A stretch of DNA of 63,776 bases from Pseudomonadota bacterium (GCA_003242685.1 QGVD01000014.1:1-63776), one strand, 5' to 3'; positions 7,263-16,223 are shown, numbered from the stretch's first letter. Notes: generated by a model not told the origin, from the letters alone. A program made the numbers and translations.

Positions 7263-9362
7263 ATGTCTGCAGTACCCGAGTCCGTCGCGGCGCACGGACA
7301 CGTCGAAACCTTCGCATGGCTGCGCGTCGTGCGCGACGCGTTGATCTCGCGCGCCCTCGACGATCTCGAGGAGACGCGGCTCCTTCCCGCGCGGAAGGTG
7401 CTGTATCAGTTCTCTGCGCGGGGTCACGAAGTGACCCAGGTGCTCCTCGGGCACGAGCTCACGGGCGAGCGCGACGGCGTGAGCGTGTACTACCGCTCGC
7501 GGCCGCTCATGCTCGCGCTCGGGCTCACGCCGGAGCAGGCGCTCGCATCCACGATGATGCGCGTCGGGGGCGTGAGCGAAGGACGCGACATCGGCGTCGT
7601 CTTCAATCTGCCGCGACGCACGGGACCCAGCGTGCTGCCCGCCTGCGGCGGTGTCGGTGCGCAGTACACGCCCGCGGTGGGCTGGGCGCAGGCGATCCAG
7701 TACCGCGCAACGACGCTTCGCGATCGTCGCTTCGCGGGCAGCATCGCAGTCGCTCACGGCGGTGACGCATCGACGGCGACGAACGGGTTCTGGGCGGCGA
7801 TCAACATCGCGGCGACGCAGCGCCTTCCGATCCTCTTCTTCATCGAGGACAACGGCTACGGCATCTCGGTGAAGTCCGAGCTGCAGACGCCGGGCGGCAA
7901 CATCGCGCGAAATCTCTCCGCATTCCGCGGGCTGAAAGTGCTCGAGGGCGACGGCAGCGATCCCCGGTCCGCCGCGCTTCTCATCCGTCAGGCGGTCGCC
8001 GGCGTTCGTGCGGGCGAGGGCCCGGCTCTCCTGCGGCTTTCCGTGCCGCGTCTCTCCGGTCATTCGGGTCAGGACACGCAGACCTACAAGTCTCCCGAGG
8101 AGATCGCGGCGGAGCAGGCGCGCGATCCGCTGCGCAAGCTCCGCGAGCTGCTGGTGCCGGGCACGCTGAGCGAGGCGGTGTGGGCGAAGCTCGAGGAAGA
8201 AGCGCGGGTCGAGGTCGAGCAGGCGCTCGCGGAAGTCGAGCGGCGGCCGGCGCCCGATCCTTCGCAGGTGCAGCGCCATGTCTTCAGCGAGCTGCGGCCG
8301 GATGGGACCATCGACCTGCAGCAGCAGGGCGGCCAGCTCGCGGACGGCTACACGCCGCCCGCCGGTGTGACGGAGCCGAGAAGCGAAGGTCCGCGCATCA
8401 ACATGGTGACCGCAATCCGCCGGACGCTGGAGCACGAGCTCGCGACGAACCCCCGCGTGCTCGTCTTCGGAGAGGACGTCGGCCGCAAGGGCGGCGTGCA
8501 CGCCGCGACGCTGGGGCTGCAGGAGAAGTTCGGCGCCGCACGCGTGTTCGACACCAGTCTTTCCGAGGAAGGCATCATCGGGCGTGCGGTCGGCATGGCG
8601 CTCGCGGGACTCGTGCCCGTTCCCGAGATCCAGTTCCGCAAGTACGCGGACCCGGCAGCCGAGCAGCTCAACGACTGCGGAACGATGCGCTGGCGCACGG
8701 CCAACCGCTTTGCCGCGCCGATCGTCGTGCGCATGCCGGGCGGTTTCTTCAAGTGCGGCGATCCGTGGCACAGCCAGACCAACGAAGTCGCGTGGGTGCA
8801 CGGCATCGGCTGGCGGGTGGCGATGCCTTCGAATGCGGAAGACGCCGTCGGACTGCTGCGCGCCGCGCTGCGCGGCAACGATCCGACGATCTTCTTCGAG
8901 CACCGCGCGATGCTCGACGCCGCGTGGGCCCGGCGGCCCTATCCGGGCGACGACTTCATCGTCCCCTTCGGCAAGGCGCGCATCCTGCGCGAGGGCGGCC
9001 GGCTCACCGTGGTGAGCTGGGGCGCGATGGTCGAGCGCTGCGAGCGGGCTGCGGACGAGTCGGGTGTCGATGTCGAGCTCATCGATCTGCGGACGCTCTC
9101 TCCGTGGGATCGCGAGGCCGTGCTCGCCTCGGTTCGAAAGACGCGACGCTGCGTCATCGTGCACGAGGACAATCTGACGGCGGGCTTCGGCGCGGAGATC
9201 GCCGCGGTGCTCGCGAAGGAAGCCTTCTTCGATCTCGATGCGCCCATCGAGCGGCTCGCCATGCCGGACATTCCGAGCCCGCACAGCCCCGTGCTGCTCG
9301 ATGCGGCCGTGCCCGGCGTGAGCCAGATCGCCGATGCGTTCAGGCGCATCGCCGAGCTCTGA
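7263..9362 (+). CDS. 2-oxoacid dehydrogenase E1, alpha and beta subunits fused
   Basis: About 699 residues, thiamine-diphosphate dependent. The first half is E1 alpha (HGGDASTATNGFW and FFIEDNGYGISV thiamine-binding region, then the SGHSGQDT phosphorylation-loop-like segment). The second half, from about residue 380, is E1 beta (FGEDVGRKGGVHAATLGLQ, EEGIIGRAVGMAL, a transketolase C-terminal domain ending near MPDIPSPHSPVLL). In bkd/pdh operons these are usually two genes of about 400 and 340 residues; single-chain versions occur in some bacteria. It decarboxylates a 2-oxoacid and acylates the lipoyl group of E2. I chose ATG 7263 because CGGAG lies 8 bases upstream; a GTG at 7242 is in frame. 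The type looks branched-chain rather than pyruvate. Confidence 0.85.
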   Translation: MSAVPESVAAHGHVETFAWLRVVRDALISRALDDLEETRLLPARKVLYQFSARGHEVTQVLLGHELTGERDGVSVYYRSRPLMLALGLTPEQALASTMMRVGGVSEGRDIGVVFNLPRRTGPSVLPACGGVGAQYTPAVGWAQAIQYRATTLRDRRFAGSIAVAHGGDASTATNGFWAAINIAATQRLPILFFIEDNGYGISVKSELQTPGGNIARNLSAFRGLKVLEGDGSDPRSAALLIRQAVAGVRAGEGPALLRLSVPRLSGHSGQDTQTYKSPEEIAAEQARDPLRKLRELLVPGTLSEAVWAKLEEEARVEVEQALAEVERRPAPDPSQVQRHVFSELRPDGTIDLQQQGGQLADGYTPPAGVTEPRSEGPRINMVTAIRRTLEHELATNPRVLVFGEDVGRKGGVHAATLGLQEKFGAARVFDTSLSEEGIIGRAVGMALAGLVPVPEIQFRKYADPAAEQLNDCGTMRWRTANRFAAPIVVRMPGGFFKCGDPWHSQTNEVAWVHGIGWRVAMPSNAEDAVGLLRAALRGNDPTIFFEHRAMLDAAWARRPYPGDDFIVPFGKARILREGGRLTVVSWGAMVERCERAADESGVDVELIDLRTLSPWDREAVLASVRKTRRCVIVHEDNLTAGFGAEIAAVLAKEAFFDLDAPIERLAMPDIPSPHSPVLLDAAVPGVSQIADAFRRIAEL

Positions 9363-9399
9363 AACCTCTCAGTCGACAGAGAAGGGGAGGCGCTGCACC

Positions 9400-10653
9400 G
9401 TGTCAGCGATGGTGGAAATCCGCGCGCCGGCCGAGCAGACGGAAGGTACCCGTTCGCAGCTCCTGCGCTGGCTGAAGGGCATCGGCGATGCCGTCGTCGA
9501 GAACGAGCCGCTCATCGAGGTCGAGACGGACAAGGTGACCGTCGAGATTCCCTCGCCCGCGAGCGGTGTCTTGCGGGAGATCGTCAAGCGCGAGGACGAG
9601 GAAATCTCACCGGGCGAGCTGCTCGGACGCATGGAAGTCGCGGAAGCTCCGCGGGAAGCCGCGCCGGGCGACACACAACCGATGCCGCGGCTCACGCTCG
9701 ATGCCTCGTCACCCGATGCCGGAGCGCGGCCGCCGCTCAGTCCCGCGGTTCGCCGCCTGCTCGCCGAGCACGGGCTCGATCCGTCCGGGGTGCAGGGCAC
9801 AGGCGCGGGCGGACGCGTGACCGCCGAGGACGTGATGCGGCATGTCGCGGCAATGCAGGCGAAGCAGGGTGTCGCGGATGCCATGGACAGCGGCATCGCG
9901 CGTACCGGCGGCGCCGTCGATCTGTCGTCTTCCGCGGAGCGAGACGCGGCGCAAACGGGGATTCGCCGAGTGCCGCATTCGGCCACGCGGCGCCAGATCG
10001 CGCAGCGCATGGTGGAGAGCCTGCTGCACACGGCGCCGCACGTCACGACGGTCTTCGAGGCGGATCTCTCTCGAGTGCTGGCGCATCGCGAGCGCCACAG
10101 AGAGGCGCTCGCGAAAGAGGGTGCGCCGCTGACGCTCACGGCGTACTTCGTCGCGGCCTGCGTCGATGCGATCCGCGAAGTGCCGGAAGCGAATGCGCGC
10201 TGGACCGACGATGCGCTCGAGATCTTCGAGAACGTGAACATCGGCGTCGCAACTGCGCTCGCCGACGGCGGACTCGTGGTTCCCGTGCTGAAGAACGTCG
10301 AGCGGCGCGATCTCGCCGACATCGCCCGGACGCTGCACGATCTCGTCTCGCGGGCGCGCGCGGGGCGGCTCACGCCCGCCGACGTGCGCGGCGGAACGTT
10401 CACGATCTCGAACCACGGCGTGAGCGGCAGTCTCGTCGCGGCGCCGATCGTCATCCCTCAGCCGCAGTCGGCGATCCTCGGCGTCGGAAAGCTGGAGAGG
10501 CGGCCCGTCGTGATCGAGGAGAGCGGCGAGGAACGCATCGTCGTCCGGCCGCGGTGCTACGTGACGCTCACCCTCGATCACCGTGTGATGGACGGACACC
10601 GCGCGAACCGCTTCATGCAGGTGTTCGTCGAGCGGCTCGAGAGCTGGTCGTAA
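9400..10653 (+). CDS. Dihydrolipoyl acyltransferase (E2) of a 2-oxoacid dehydrogenase complex
   Basis: 417 residues from a GTG start with GGGGAGG 9 bases upstream. Lipoyl domain with EVETDKVTVEIPS (Lys45 is the lipoylation site), peripheral-subunit-binding domain around SPAVRRLLAEHGLDPSGVQGTGAGGRVTAEDV cut into recognisable pieces at residues 110-145, and the catalytic chloramphenicol-acetyltransferase-like domain ending with LDHRVMDGHRANRF (HxxxDG). The sequence TFTISNHGVSGSL resembles succinyl/branched-chain type E2. It lies 37 bases after E1; no E3 gene is present in the window, so a shared lipoamide dehydrogenase must serve. Its last 41 bases overlap convergent paaX. Confidence 0.87.
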   Translation: MSAMVEIRAPAEQTEGTRSQLLRWLKGIGDAVVENEPLIEVETDKVTVEIPSPASGVLREIVKREDEEISPGELLGRMEVAEAPREAAPGDTQPMPRLTLDASSPDAGARPPLSPAVRRLLAEHGLDPSGVQGTGAGGRVTAEDVMRHVAAMQAKQGVADAMDSGIARTGGAVDLSSSAERDAAQTGIRRVPHSATRRQIAQRMVESLLHTAPHVTTVFEADLSRVLAHRERHREALAKEGAPLTLTAYFVAACVDAIREVPEANARWTDDALEIFENVNIGVATALADGGLVVPVLKNVERRDLADIARTLHDLVSRARAGRLTPADVRGGTFTISNHGVSGSLVAAPIVIPQPQSAILGVGKLERRPVVIEESGEERIVVRPRCYVTLTLDHRVMDGHRANRFMQVFVERLESWS

Positions 10654-11605
10654 CGTGGCCGCTACCCCGCATCGCTTCCGGAATTCCGCCGAAGCGGCTC
10701 AGCGCCTCGGAAGAGGCGGGAGGCGGCGGACCTTCGAGCGTCTGCGCTTCGGCCGTGAGATGAGCCTCGGCGGCGTGGAACAGCCGGCCGTAGAGATCGC
10801 GGCAGAGCTCGTAGGCGGTGTTGCCGATCCAGTTCGCGGGAAGAAGCCCTGCGGGAAGCAGCGGGTCGCGCAGATGGATCTTGCGGTACTCGTGCACGAG
10901 CAGCGTCCGGATCACGAACGCCGTTTCGCATGGCGGATCGTTCTGCGAGGCCGCGAGCGCGTCGCGCACGGGCAGGAAGCCGTCGACGAAGCGGCGGTAA
11001 CGCCTGCCCAGGTCGGCGAGATCCCATCCGCCGTGCGCGAGCCTCGAGTCCTCGGACGGATCGCCGCTCGAGGCGGAAAGGACGGTTACGTCGCGAGCGA
11101 TGGCGCCGAGCTGGGACAGCAGGCCGCGCGTCTCGGCCGGCGTACGGCTCGGATGGATGAGCACGCCAGGACTCACCTGTCCGAAACCCAGCCAGAGCAG
11201 CTCGCGACGCAGACGATCGCGACGCGCCGCCGGTGCGTCCGGCGGCAGCAGGAGCAGTGTCCACTGTCCGTCCCAGCGCGCGGGGTTCGGGCCGTAGATG
11301 CGGCGAGTGGCTTCGGCGAAGCGCTCGCGCCCGCCGGGAGCGAGGCGGTACTCGCTGAGACGGCCGTTGCGGCGCGACTCGAGCCAGCCCTCCTGAGCGA
11401 GCCGCGCGACGGAGGTGCGGACGAGGCGCTCCGTGAGGCCGAAAGGCCGAGCCAGACGGATCAGCCCGCCGAGCGTCACGGCGCCGCCGCGCGGGGCGAT
11501 GGCGTCGCCGAAGATCGTGATGATGAGCGAGCCGCCGCGCAGCGGACGCTGCGCGCGGAACCGTCGAACGAGCGTGCGCGTGGCCGCGGCGAGTGGATCG
11601 GACAT
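10613..11605 (-). CDS. paaX: Phenylacetate catabolism repressor PaaX
   Basis: 330 residues. N-terminal winged helix (GGSLIITIFGDAIAPRGG...ERLVRTSVARLAQEGWLESRR), central PaaX domain (RWDGQWTLLLLPP, LLWLGFGQVSPGVLIHPS) and C-terminal domain (HEYRKIHLRDPLLPAGLLPANW), in the order of E. coli PaaX. PaaX represses paa genes until phenylacetyl-CoA binds. It is divergent from paaA across 106 bases that carry a perfect inverted repeat. The ATG at 11605 begins the conserved domain, although the frame is open further upstream. The last 30 residues are Ser/Arg/Pro-rich and overlap the E2 gene end. Confidence 0.92.
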   Translation of the reverse strand: MSDPLAAATRTLVRRFRAQRPLRGGSLIITIFGDAIAPRGGAVTLGGLIRLARPFGLTERLVRTSVARLAQEGWLESRRNGRLSEYRLAPGGRERFAEATRRIYGPNPARWDGQWTLLLLPPDAPAARRDRLRRELLWLGFGQVSPGVLIHPSRTPAETRGLLSQLGAIARDVTVLSASSGDPSEDSRLAHGGWDLADLGRRYRRFVDGFLPVRDALAASQNDPPCETAFVIRTLLVHEYRKIHLRDPLLPAGLLPANWIGNTAYELCRDLYGRLFHAAEAHLTAEAQTLEGPPPPASSEALSRFGGIPEAMRGSGHVTTSSRAARRTPA

Positions 11606-11635
11606 GCTGGTCGCGGATCTGCGGGCGCTGCGCAT

Positions 11636-11678
11636 TGTGACACAGAATTCATTGCCGATCGAAGAATTCTGTGTCACA
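11636..11678. promoter_or_regulatory. Probable PaaX operator: perfect 15-bp inverted repeat
   Basis: TGTGACACAGAATTC at 11636-11650 and its exact reverse complement at 11664-11678, separated by 13 bases, lie between paaX (start 11605) and paaA (start 11712). Half-sites are 28 bases apart centre to centre, close to three helical turns, so a dimer could contact one face. The position is right to control both divergent promoters. PaaX binding is inferred from position. Confidence 0.75.
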
Positions 11679-11711
11679 TTCTCCCCGACCGGCCGGGGAA
11701 AGGAGATTCGC

Positions 11712-12710
11712 GTGTACACGCAGGGCCTCGACTCTCTGGGTAAGGATTGCCTCGGCGACTCCGCGGCCGAATCGGCCGCGCTCGAGGCACGCTTCCAGGC
11801 GAAGATCGACGCCGAGGAGAAGATCGAGCCCAAGGACTGGATGCCGGAAGCCTACCGGCGGACGCTCATCCGCCAGATCTCGCAGCATGCCCACTCCGAG
11901 GTCATCGGCATGCTGCCCGAAGGCAACTGGATCACCCGCGCGCCCACGCTCCGGCGCAAGGCCGTGCTGATCGCGAAGGTCCAGGACGAGGGCGGCCACG
12001 GCATGTATCTCTACAGCGCCGCGGAGACGCTCGGCATCTCCCGCGATCAGATGATGCAGCAGCTCCTTTCGGGAGCGGCGAAGTACTCGAGCATCTTCAA
12101 CTATCCGACGCTCACGTGGGCCGACGTCGGCGCCATCGGCTGGCTCGTCGACGGCGCGGCGATCATGAACCAGATACCGCTCTGCCGCTGCTCCTATGGC
12201 CCCTATGCGCGCGCGATGGTGCGCATCTGCAGGGAGGAGAGCTTTCATCAGCGTCAGGGCTTCGAGATCATGCTCACGCTCGCGCGCGGCACTCCCGAGC
12301 AGAAGCGCATGGCGCAGGACGCGCTCGACCGCTGGTGGTGGCCGGCGCTCATGATGTTCGGTCCGCCGGATGCGCAGTCGAAGCACACCGCGCAGTCGAT
12401 GCGCTGGAAGATCAAGCGCTTCACGAACGACGAGCTGCGCCAGAAGTTCGTCGACGTCACCGTGCCGCAGGCCGAGTACCTCGGACTGAAGATTCCGGAT
12501 CCCGAGCTTCGCTGGGACGAGGAGACGCAGCACTACCGCTTCGGGCCCATCGACTGGGGAGAGTTCGAGCGCGTGCTCGCGGGTCACGGTCCGTGCAACC
12601 GTGAGCGCCTCGAGGCGCGACGTCGTGCCTGGGAAGAAGGCGCGTGGGTACGGGAAGCGGCGATCGCGCATGCCGGGAAGCGCGGGCAACGCGGTGTGCA
12701 GGCCGCCTGA
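11712..12710 (+). CDS. paaA: Ring 1,2-phenylacetyl-CoA epoxidase, catalytic subunit PaaA
   Basis: 332 residues. PaaA is the diiron monooxygenase subunit that converts phenylacetyl-CoA to the ring-1,2-epoxide, the first committed step of the aerobic hybrid pathway. Conserved segments seen: EEKIEPKDWMPE, QHAHSEVIGMLPEGNWI, KVQDEGGHGMYLY and CREESFHQRQGFE, which include the carboxylate and histidine iron ligands, and WWWPALMMFGPPD. The start is a GTG giving VYTQGLD, the usual PaaA N-terminus, with AGGAG 6 bases upstream. It opens the paaABCDE operon 34 bases after the operator. Confidence 0.95.
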   Translation: MYTQGLDSLGKDCLGDSAAESAALEARFQAKIDAEEKIEPKDWMPEAYRRTLIRQISQHAHSEVIGMLPEGNWITRAPTLRRKAVLIAKVQDEGGHGMYLYSAAETLGISRDQMMQQLLSGAAKYSSIFNYPTLTWADVGAIGWLVDGAAIMNQIPLCRCSYGPYARAMVRICREESFHQRQGFEIMLTLARGTPEQKRMAQDALDRWWWPALMMFGPPDAQSKHTAQSMRWKIKRFTNDELRQKFVDVTVPQAEYLGLKIPDPELRWDEETQHYRFGPIDWGEFERVLAGHGPCNRERLEARRRAWEEGAWVREAAIAHAGKRGQRGVQAA

Positions 12711-12721
12711 GGAGGCTCCGT

Positions 12722-13012
12722 ATGACGTCGAACGTCGAATGGCCGCTCTTCGAAGTGTTCGTGCGCCCCAGGGCGGGTCTCGAGCACAAGCACGTCGGGA
12801 GCGTTCACGCCGCGGACGCGCGCATGGCCATCGAACATGCGCGTGACGTCTATACGCGGCGCCAGGAAGGCGTGAGCATCTGGGTCGTGCCTTCGGCGCA
12901 GATCGTCGCGTCCGATCCCGAGGAAGCCGACGCGCTCTTCGATCCCGCGCAGGACAAGGTCTACCGCCATCCCACGTTCTACGCGATTCCGGACGAGGTG
13001 AAGAACCTGTGA
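12722..13012 (+). CDS. paaB: Phenylacetyl-CoA epoxidase structural subunit PaaB
   Basis: 96 residues, the usual PaaB length. TSNVEWPLFEVFVRPRAGL and HKHVGSVHAADARMAIEHARDVYTRR are family hallmarks. PaaB is a small scaffold needed for the PaaABCE complex. ATG at 12722 follows GAGGAG near the paaA stop. The end overlaps the paaC start by four bases (GTGA), indicating translational coupling. Confidence 0.94.
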   Translation: MTSNVEWPLFEVFVRPRAGLEHKHVGSVHAADARMAIEHARDVYTRRQEGVSIWVVPSAQIVASDPEEADALFDPAQDKVYRHPTFYAIPDEVKNL

Positions 13013-13803
13013 CACGGACGGCGGCAACGGTGGAAGGCGCGGCGGATCCGGTGCGCGCGGCGCTGCTGCGCTATGTGCTGCGGCTCGGCGACACGAGTCT
13101 CGTGCTGGGGCAACGCCTCGGCGAGTGGATCGGGCATGCGCCGGCGCTGGAAGAGGATCTGGGCCTTGCGAACATCGCCCTCGATCTCATCGGGCAGGCG
13201 CGCCTGCTGCTCACGTATGCGGGAGAGATCGAAGGCCGCGGCCGCGACGAGGATGCGCTGGCCTTCCTGCGCGACGGATCCGATTTCTTCAATCTCACGC
13301 TCGTCGAGCAGCCGAACGGAGACTTCGGCCGCACCATCGTGCGGCAGCTCCTCGTCGACGCGTGGCAGCTCGAGGTCTACGAAGCGCTGTGCGCTTCCAC
13401 CGACCGGCGCCTCGCGGAGATCGCCGCGAAGGCCGTGAAGGAAACGCGCTATCACCTGCGCTACAGCGCCGGCTGGACCGTGCGCCTCGGCGACGGTACC
13501 GAGGAGAGTCATCGGCGCGTGCAGACCGCGCTCGATGAGCTCTGGCCGTTCACGGTCGAGCTCGTCACTGCCGACGAAATCGACGCACTGCTCGCGTCGC
13601 GCGGCATCGCGCCGCCGCTCGAGGAGCTCGCGCCGCGCTGGAACGCCCGCATCGACGAAGTGCTTCGTGAAGCGACGCTGCAGCGTCCCGCCGACGTGCC
13701 CTATGCGTGGTTCGGGAAGCAGGGCGTGCACAGCGAGCATCTCGGGTATCTCCTCGCCGAGATGCAGTTCCTGCAGCGTGCGTATCCCGGGGCAAGGTGG
13801 TGA
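13009..13803 (+). CDS. paaC: Phenylacetyl-CoA epoxidase subunit PaaC
   Basis: 264 residues, GTG start overlapping the paaB stop. Structural partner of PaaA with a ferritin-like four-helix fold. Family blocks seen: RLGEWIGHAPALEEDLGLANI, DLIGQARLLLTYAGE, EQPNGDFGRTIVRQLL and KETRYHLRYSAGWTVRLGDG. Most iron ligands of PaaA are not conserved in PaaC, as expected for the non-catalytic subunit. The gene ends 7 bases before paaD. Confidence 0.94.
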   Translation: MTRTAATVEGAADPVRAALLRYVLRLGDTSLVLGQRLGEWIGHAPALEEDLGLANIALDLIGQARLLLTYAGEIEGRGRDEDALAFLRDGSDFFNLTLVEQPNGDFGRTIVRQLLVDAWQLEVYEALCASTDRRLAEIAAKAVKETRYHLRYSAGWTVRLGDGTEESHRRVQTALDELWPFTVELVTADEIDALLASRGIAPPLEELAPRWNARIDEVLREATLQRPADVPYAWFGKQGVHSEHLGYLLAEMQFLQRAYPGARW

Positions 13804-13810
13804 AGCGGTC

Positions 13811-14335
13811 ATGAACGCCTCGAGCACCGTCCGCACCGGGACCGGCCCCGTGAGGCGGCCCAGCGAGGTGTGGCGGCTGCTCGAGAGCGTTCACGATCCG
13901 GAGATCCCCGTCCTCTCCATCGTGGAACTCGGCATCGTGCGGTATGTCGCTCTGCGCGAGGATGGAAGGGTCGAGGTCGGTCTCACGCCGACCTACTCGG
14001 GCTGCCCGGCGACGGACGTGATCCGTGCGTCGGTGCGTGACGTGCTCGCAAAGGCCGGCCACGCGGATGCCGTGATCCGGGAAGTTCTCTCGCCGCCGTG
14101 GACCAGCGACTGGATCACCGAGGAAGGACGACGGAAGCTTCGCGAGTTCGGCATCGCACCGCCGGCGGACAGCGTCTCGAGCCCGCGTGCATTGCTGGGA
14201 TCCGCGGCCGTCGCGTGCCCCCGCTGCGGCAGCACGCAGACCGAGCGCGTGAGCGAGTTCGGCTCCACGCCGTGCAAGGCGCACTACCGCTGCACGAGCT
14301 GTCTCGAACCCTTCGATTACTTCAAGTGCATCTGA
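13811..14335 (+). CDS. paaD: Phenylacetyl-CoA epoxidase maturation protein PaaD
   Basis: 174 residues. The N-terminal DUF59/MIP18 domain (LESVHDPEIPVLSIVELGIV, TPTYSGCPATDVI) is the one also found in iron-sulfur assembly proteins. The C-terminal zinc-ribbon-like part has CPRCGS and CTSC cysteine pairs. PaaD is thought to assist metal-centre assembly of the epoxidase. The open frame extends upstream into paaC, but the ATG at 13811 starts the conserved domain. Confidence 0.92.
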   Translation: MNASSTVRTGTGPVRRPSEVWRLLESVHDPEIPVLSIVELGIVRYVALREDGRVEVGLTPTYSGCPATDVIRASVRDVLAKAGHADAVIREVLSPPWTSDWITEEGRRKLREFGIAPPADSVSSPRALLGSAAVACPRCGSTQTERVSEFGSTPCKAHYRCTSCLEPFDYFKCI

Positions 14336-14339
14336 CGGC

Positions 14340-15410
14340 ATGCTGAAGTTCCATCCCCTCGAAGTCGCAGCCGTGCAGCCGAACGCAGAGGACGCGGTGA
14401 GCGTTACGCTCGCGGTGCCGCAGGCGCTGCACGAAGTGTTCCGCCCGCGCGCGGGGCAGCACATCGTCGTTCGTGCGCACATCGACGGTCAGGAGGTCCG
14501 TCGCACCTACTCGCTCGTCAGCGCGGCCGGGGAGCTGCCGCTCCGCATCGGTGTGCGCGTGCATGCGCATGGGATGCTGTCGCGCCACATCGCGGAACGG
14601 GTGCGTGCCGGCGATACGCTGGAGGTCATGCCGCCGAACGGCAGCTTCGGACCGAGGGCAATCGAGCCGGGGCTCTACGTGGCATTCGCAGCCGGCTGCG
14701 GCATCACACCGGTGCTGGCGATCGCCCGCACGCTTCTCGATCGGTGCGCCGGAGCGCACGTGATGCTCTTCTACGGCAACCGCAGCGCCGCGCGCACGAT
14801 GTTTCTCGAGGAGATACTCGCGCTCAAGAACCGTCATCTCGACCGCCTCGCGCTGCATTTCGTGATGAGCCGCGAGCCGCAGGACGTCGAGCTCTTCAAC
14901 GGACGGATCGATGCGCAGAAGGTCAGGGCGTTCGCCGGGCGGCTGTTCGAGCCCCCGAAGGTGCGCGAGTTCTTCGTCTGCGGTCCCGGGACGATGATCG
15001 GCGAGGTGGGCGGCACGCTGCGCGAGCTCGGTGTCGATCCGACGCGCGTTCATTCGGAGCATTTCACGGCCGCGACTGCTGCCGAGACGGATGCGCACGG
15101 CGAGCCCGCGGCACAGGTCGCCGAGGGGCTGACCGAGGTGGTCGTGACGATGGACGGCCGGCGACGCACCTTCACGATGCGTACGGGCGAGGAGACGATC
15201 CTGGACGCCGCGGCGAACGCAGGCCTCGATCTGCCGTACTCCTGCCGCGCGGGTGTGTGCTCCACGTGCCGCACGCGGCTGGTGAGCGGCGAGGTGGAGA
15301 TGGCGGAGAACTACGCACTCGAGGACTGGGAGCTCGAGCGCGGCTTCATCCTCGCGTGCCAGTCGCGTGCGAAGACACCTCGCATCGAGCTCGATTACGA
15401 CGAGAGGTGA
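14340..15410 (+). CDS. paaE: Phenylacetyl-CoA epoxidase reductase PaaE
   Basis: 356 residues. FAD/NAD(P)H ferredoxin-reductase module (RRTYSLVSAAGELPLRIGV; AAGCGITPVLAIARTLL; FVCGPGTMIGEV) followed by a plant-type 2Fe-2S domain with CRAGVCSTCRTRL and a distal cysteine in FILACQSR. It passes electrons from NADPH to PaaA. It begins 4 bases after paaD and ends 3 bases before paaG, so the operon continues. Confidence 0.94.
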   Translation: MLKFHPLEVAAVQPNAEDAVSVTLAVPQALHEVFRPRAGQHIVVRAHIDGQEVRRTYSLVSAAGELPLRIGVRVHAHGMLSRHIAERVRAGDTLEVMPPNGSFGPRAIEPGLYVAFAAGCGITPVLAIARTLLDRCAGAHVMLFYGNRSAARTMFLEEILALKNRHLDRLALHFVMSREPQDVELFNGRIDAQKVRAFAGRLFEPPKVREFFVCGPGTMIGEVGGTLRELGVDPTRVHSEHFTAATAAETDAHGEPAAQVAEGLTEVVVTMDGRRRTFTMRTGEETILDAAANAGLDLPYSCRAGVCSTCRTRLVSGEVEMAENYALEDWELERGFILACQSRAKTPRIELDYDER

Positions 15411-15413
15411 GCC

Positions 15414-16205
15414 ATGGACTACCGCACGATCCTCTTCGGGCGCGAGTCGGGTATCGCCCGGCTGACCCTGAACCGCCCGGAGCGCCTCAACAGCTTCACG
15501 GTGCAGATGCACGAGGAGGTGCGGGATGCGCTCACACGCGTCCGGAACGATCCCGAGGCACGTGTGCTCGTGCTGACCGGTGCCGGAAGAGGGTTCTGTG
15601 CGGGCCAGGATCTCGGCGACCGTGCGGTTGCACCGGGCGGAGAAGGCATCGACCTCGGCGAGTCGATCGAGAAGTACTACAAGCCCCTGGTGCTCGCGCT
15701 GCAGGACCTGCCGATGCCGGTAATTGCGGCGGTGAACGGTGTCGCCGCAGGCGCCGGTGCCAACATCGCGCTGGCCTGCGACCTCGTGATCGCCGCGCGC
15801 TCGGCGAGCTTCGTTCAGGCCTTCGCGAAGCTGGGGCTCGTACCCGACTCCGGCGGCACCTGGTTCCTGCCGCGCCTCGTGGGTACCGCGCGCGCCCTCG
15901 GGCTCGCGCTGCTCGGAGAGAAGCTCACGGCGGAGCAGGCCGAGCAGTGGGGTCTCATCTGGCGCTGCGTGGAGGACGATCAGCTCGTTCCGACCGTCGA
16001 GGAGCTCGCGCGCCGCTTCGCGGCTGCGCCGACGCGAGGACTGGCACGAACGAAGCAGGCGATCCGCGAGAGCTGGAGCCGCACGCTCGAGCAGCAGCTC
16101 GACGTCGAGCGCGATCTGCAGCGCGAGCTCGGAAGGACGGCCGACTACGCCGAAGGCGTCGCAGCCTTCCTGGAGAAGCGTTCCCCGAACTTCACAGGCC
16201 GCTGA
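15414..16205 (+). CDS. paaG: Enoyl-CoA hydratase/isomerase PaaG (epoxide-to-oxepin isomerase)
   Basis: 263 residues, crotonase fold: LTLNRPERLNSFTVQMHEE, GAGRGFCAGQDLGD, oxyanion hole AAVNGVAAGAGANIALACDL, and KLGLVPDSGGTWFLPRLVG with the acid residue typical of PaaG. PaaG converts the ring epoxide of phenylacetyl-CoA to oxepin-CoA and later shifts a double bond. The SPNFTGR C-terminus is typical. Assignment within the crotonase superfamily rests on context plus the GFCAGQDL and PDSGG blocks. Confidence 0.88.
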   Translation: MDYRTILFGRESGIARLTLNRPERLNSFTVQMHEEVRDALTRVRNDPEARVLVLTGAGRGFCAGQDLGDRAVAPGGEGIDLGESIEKYYKPLVLALQDLPMPVIAAVNGVAAGAGANIALACDLVIAARSASFVQAFAKLGLVPDSGGTWFLPRLVGTARALGLALLGEKLTAEQAEQWGLIWRCVEDDQLVPTVEELARRFAAAPTRGLARTKQAIRESWSRTLEQQLDVERDLQRELGRTADYAEGVAAFLEKRSPNFTGR

Positions 16206-16223
16206 GCAGGCGTGAGGAGCACC

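Noticed and set aside
13007..13020. TGTGACAC at the paaB/paaC junction as a second PaaX half-site
   Set aside because: Only the first part of the half-site matches, it lies inside coding sequence and there is no inverted partner.
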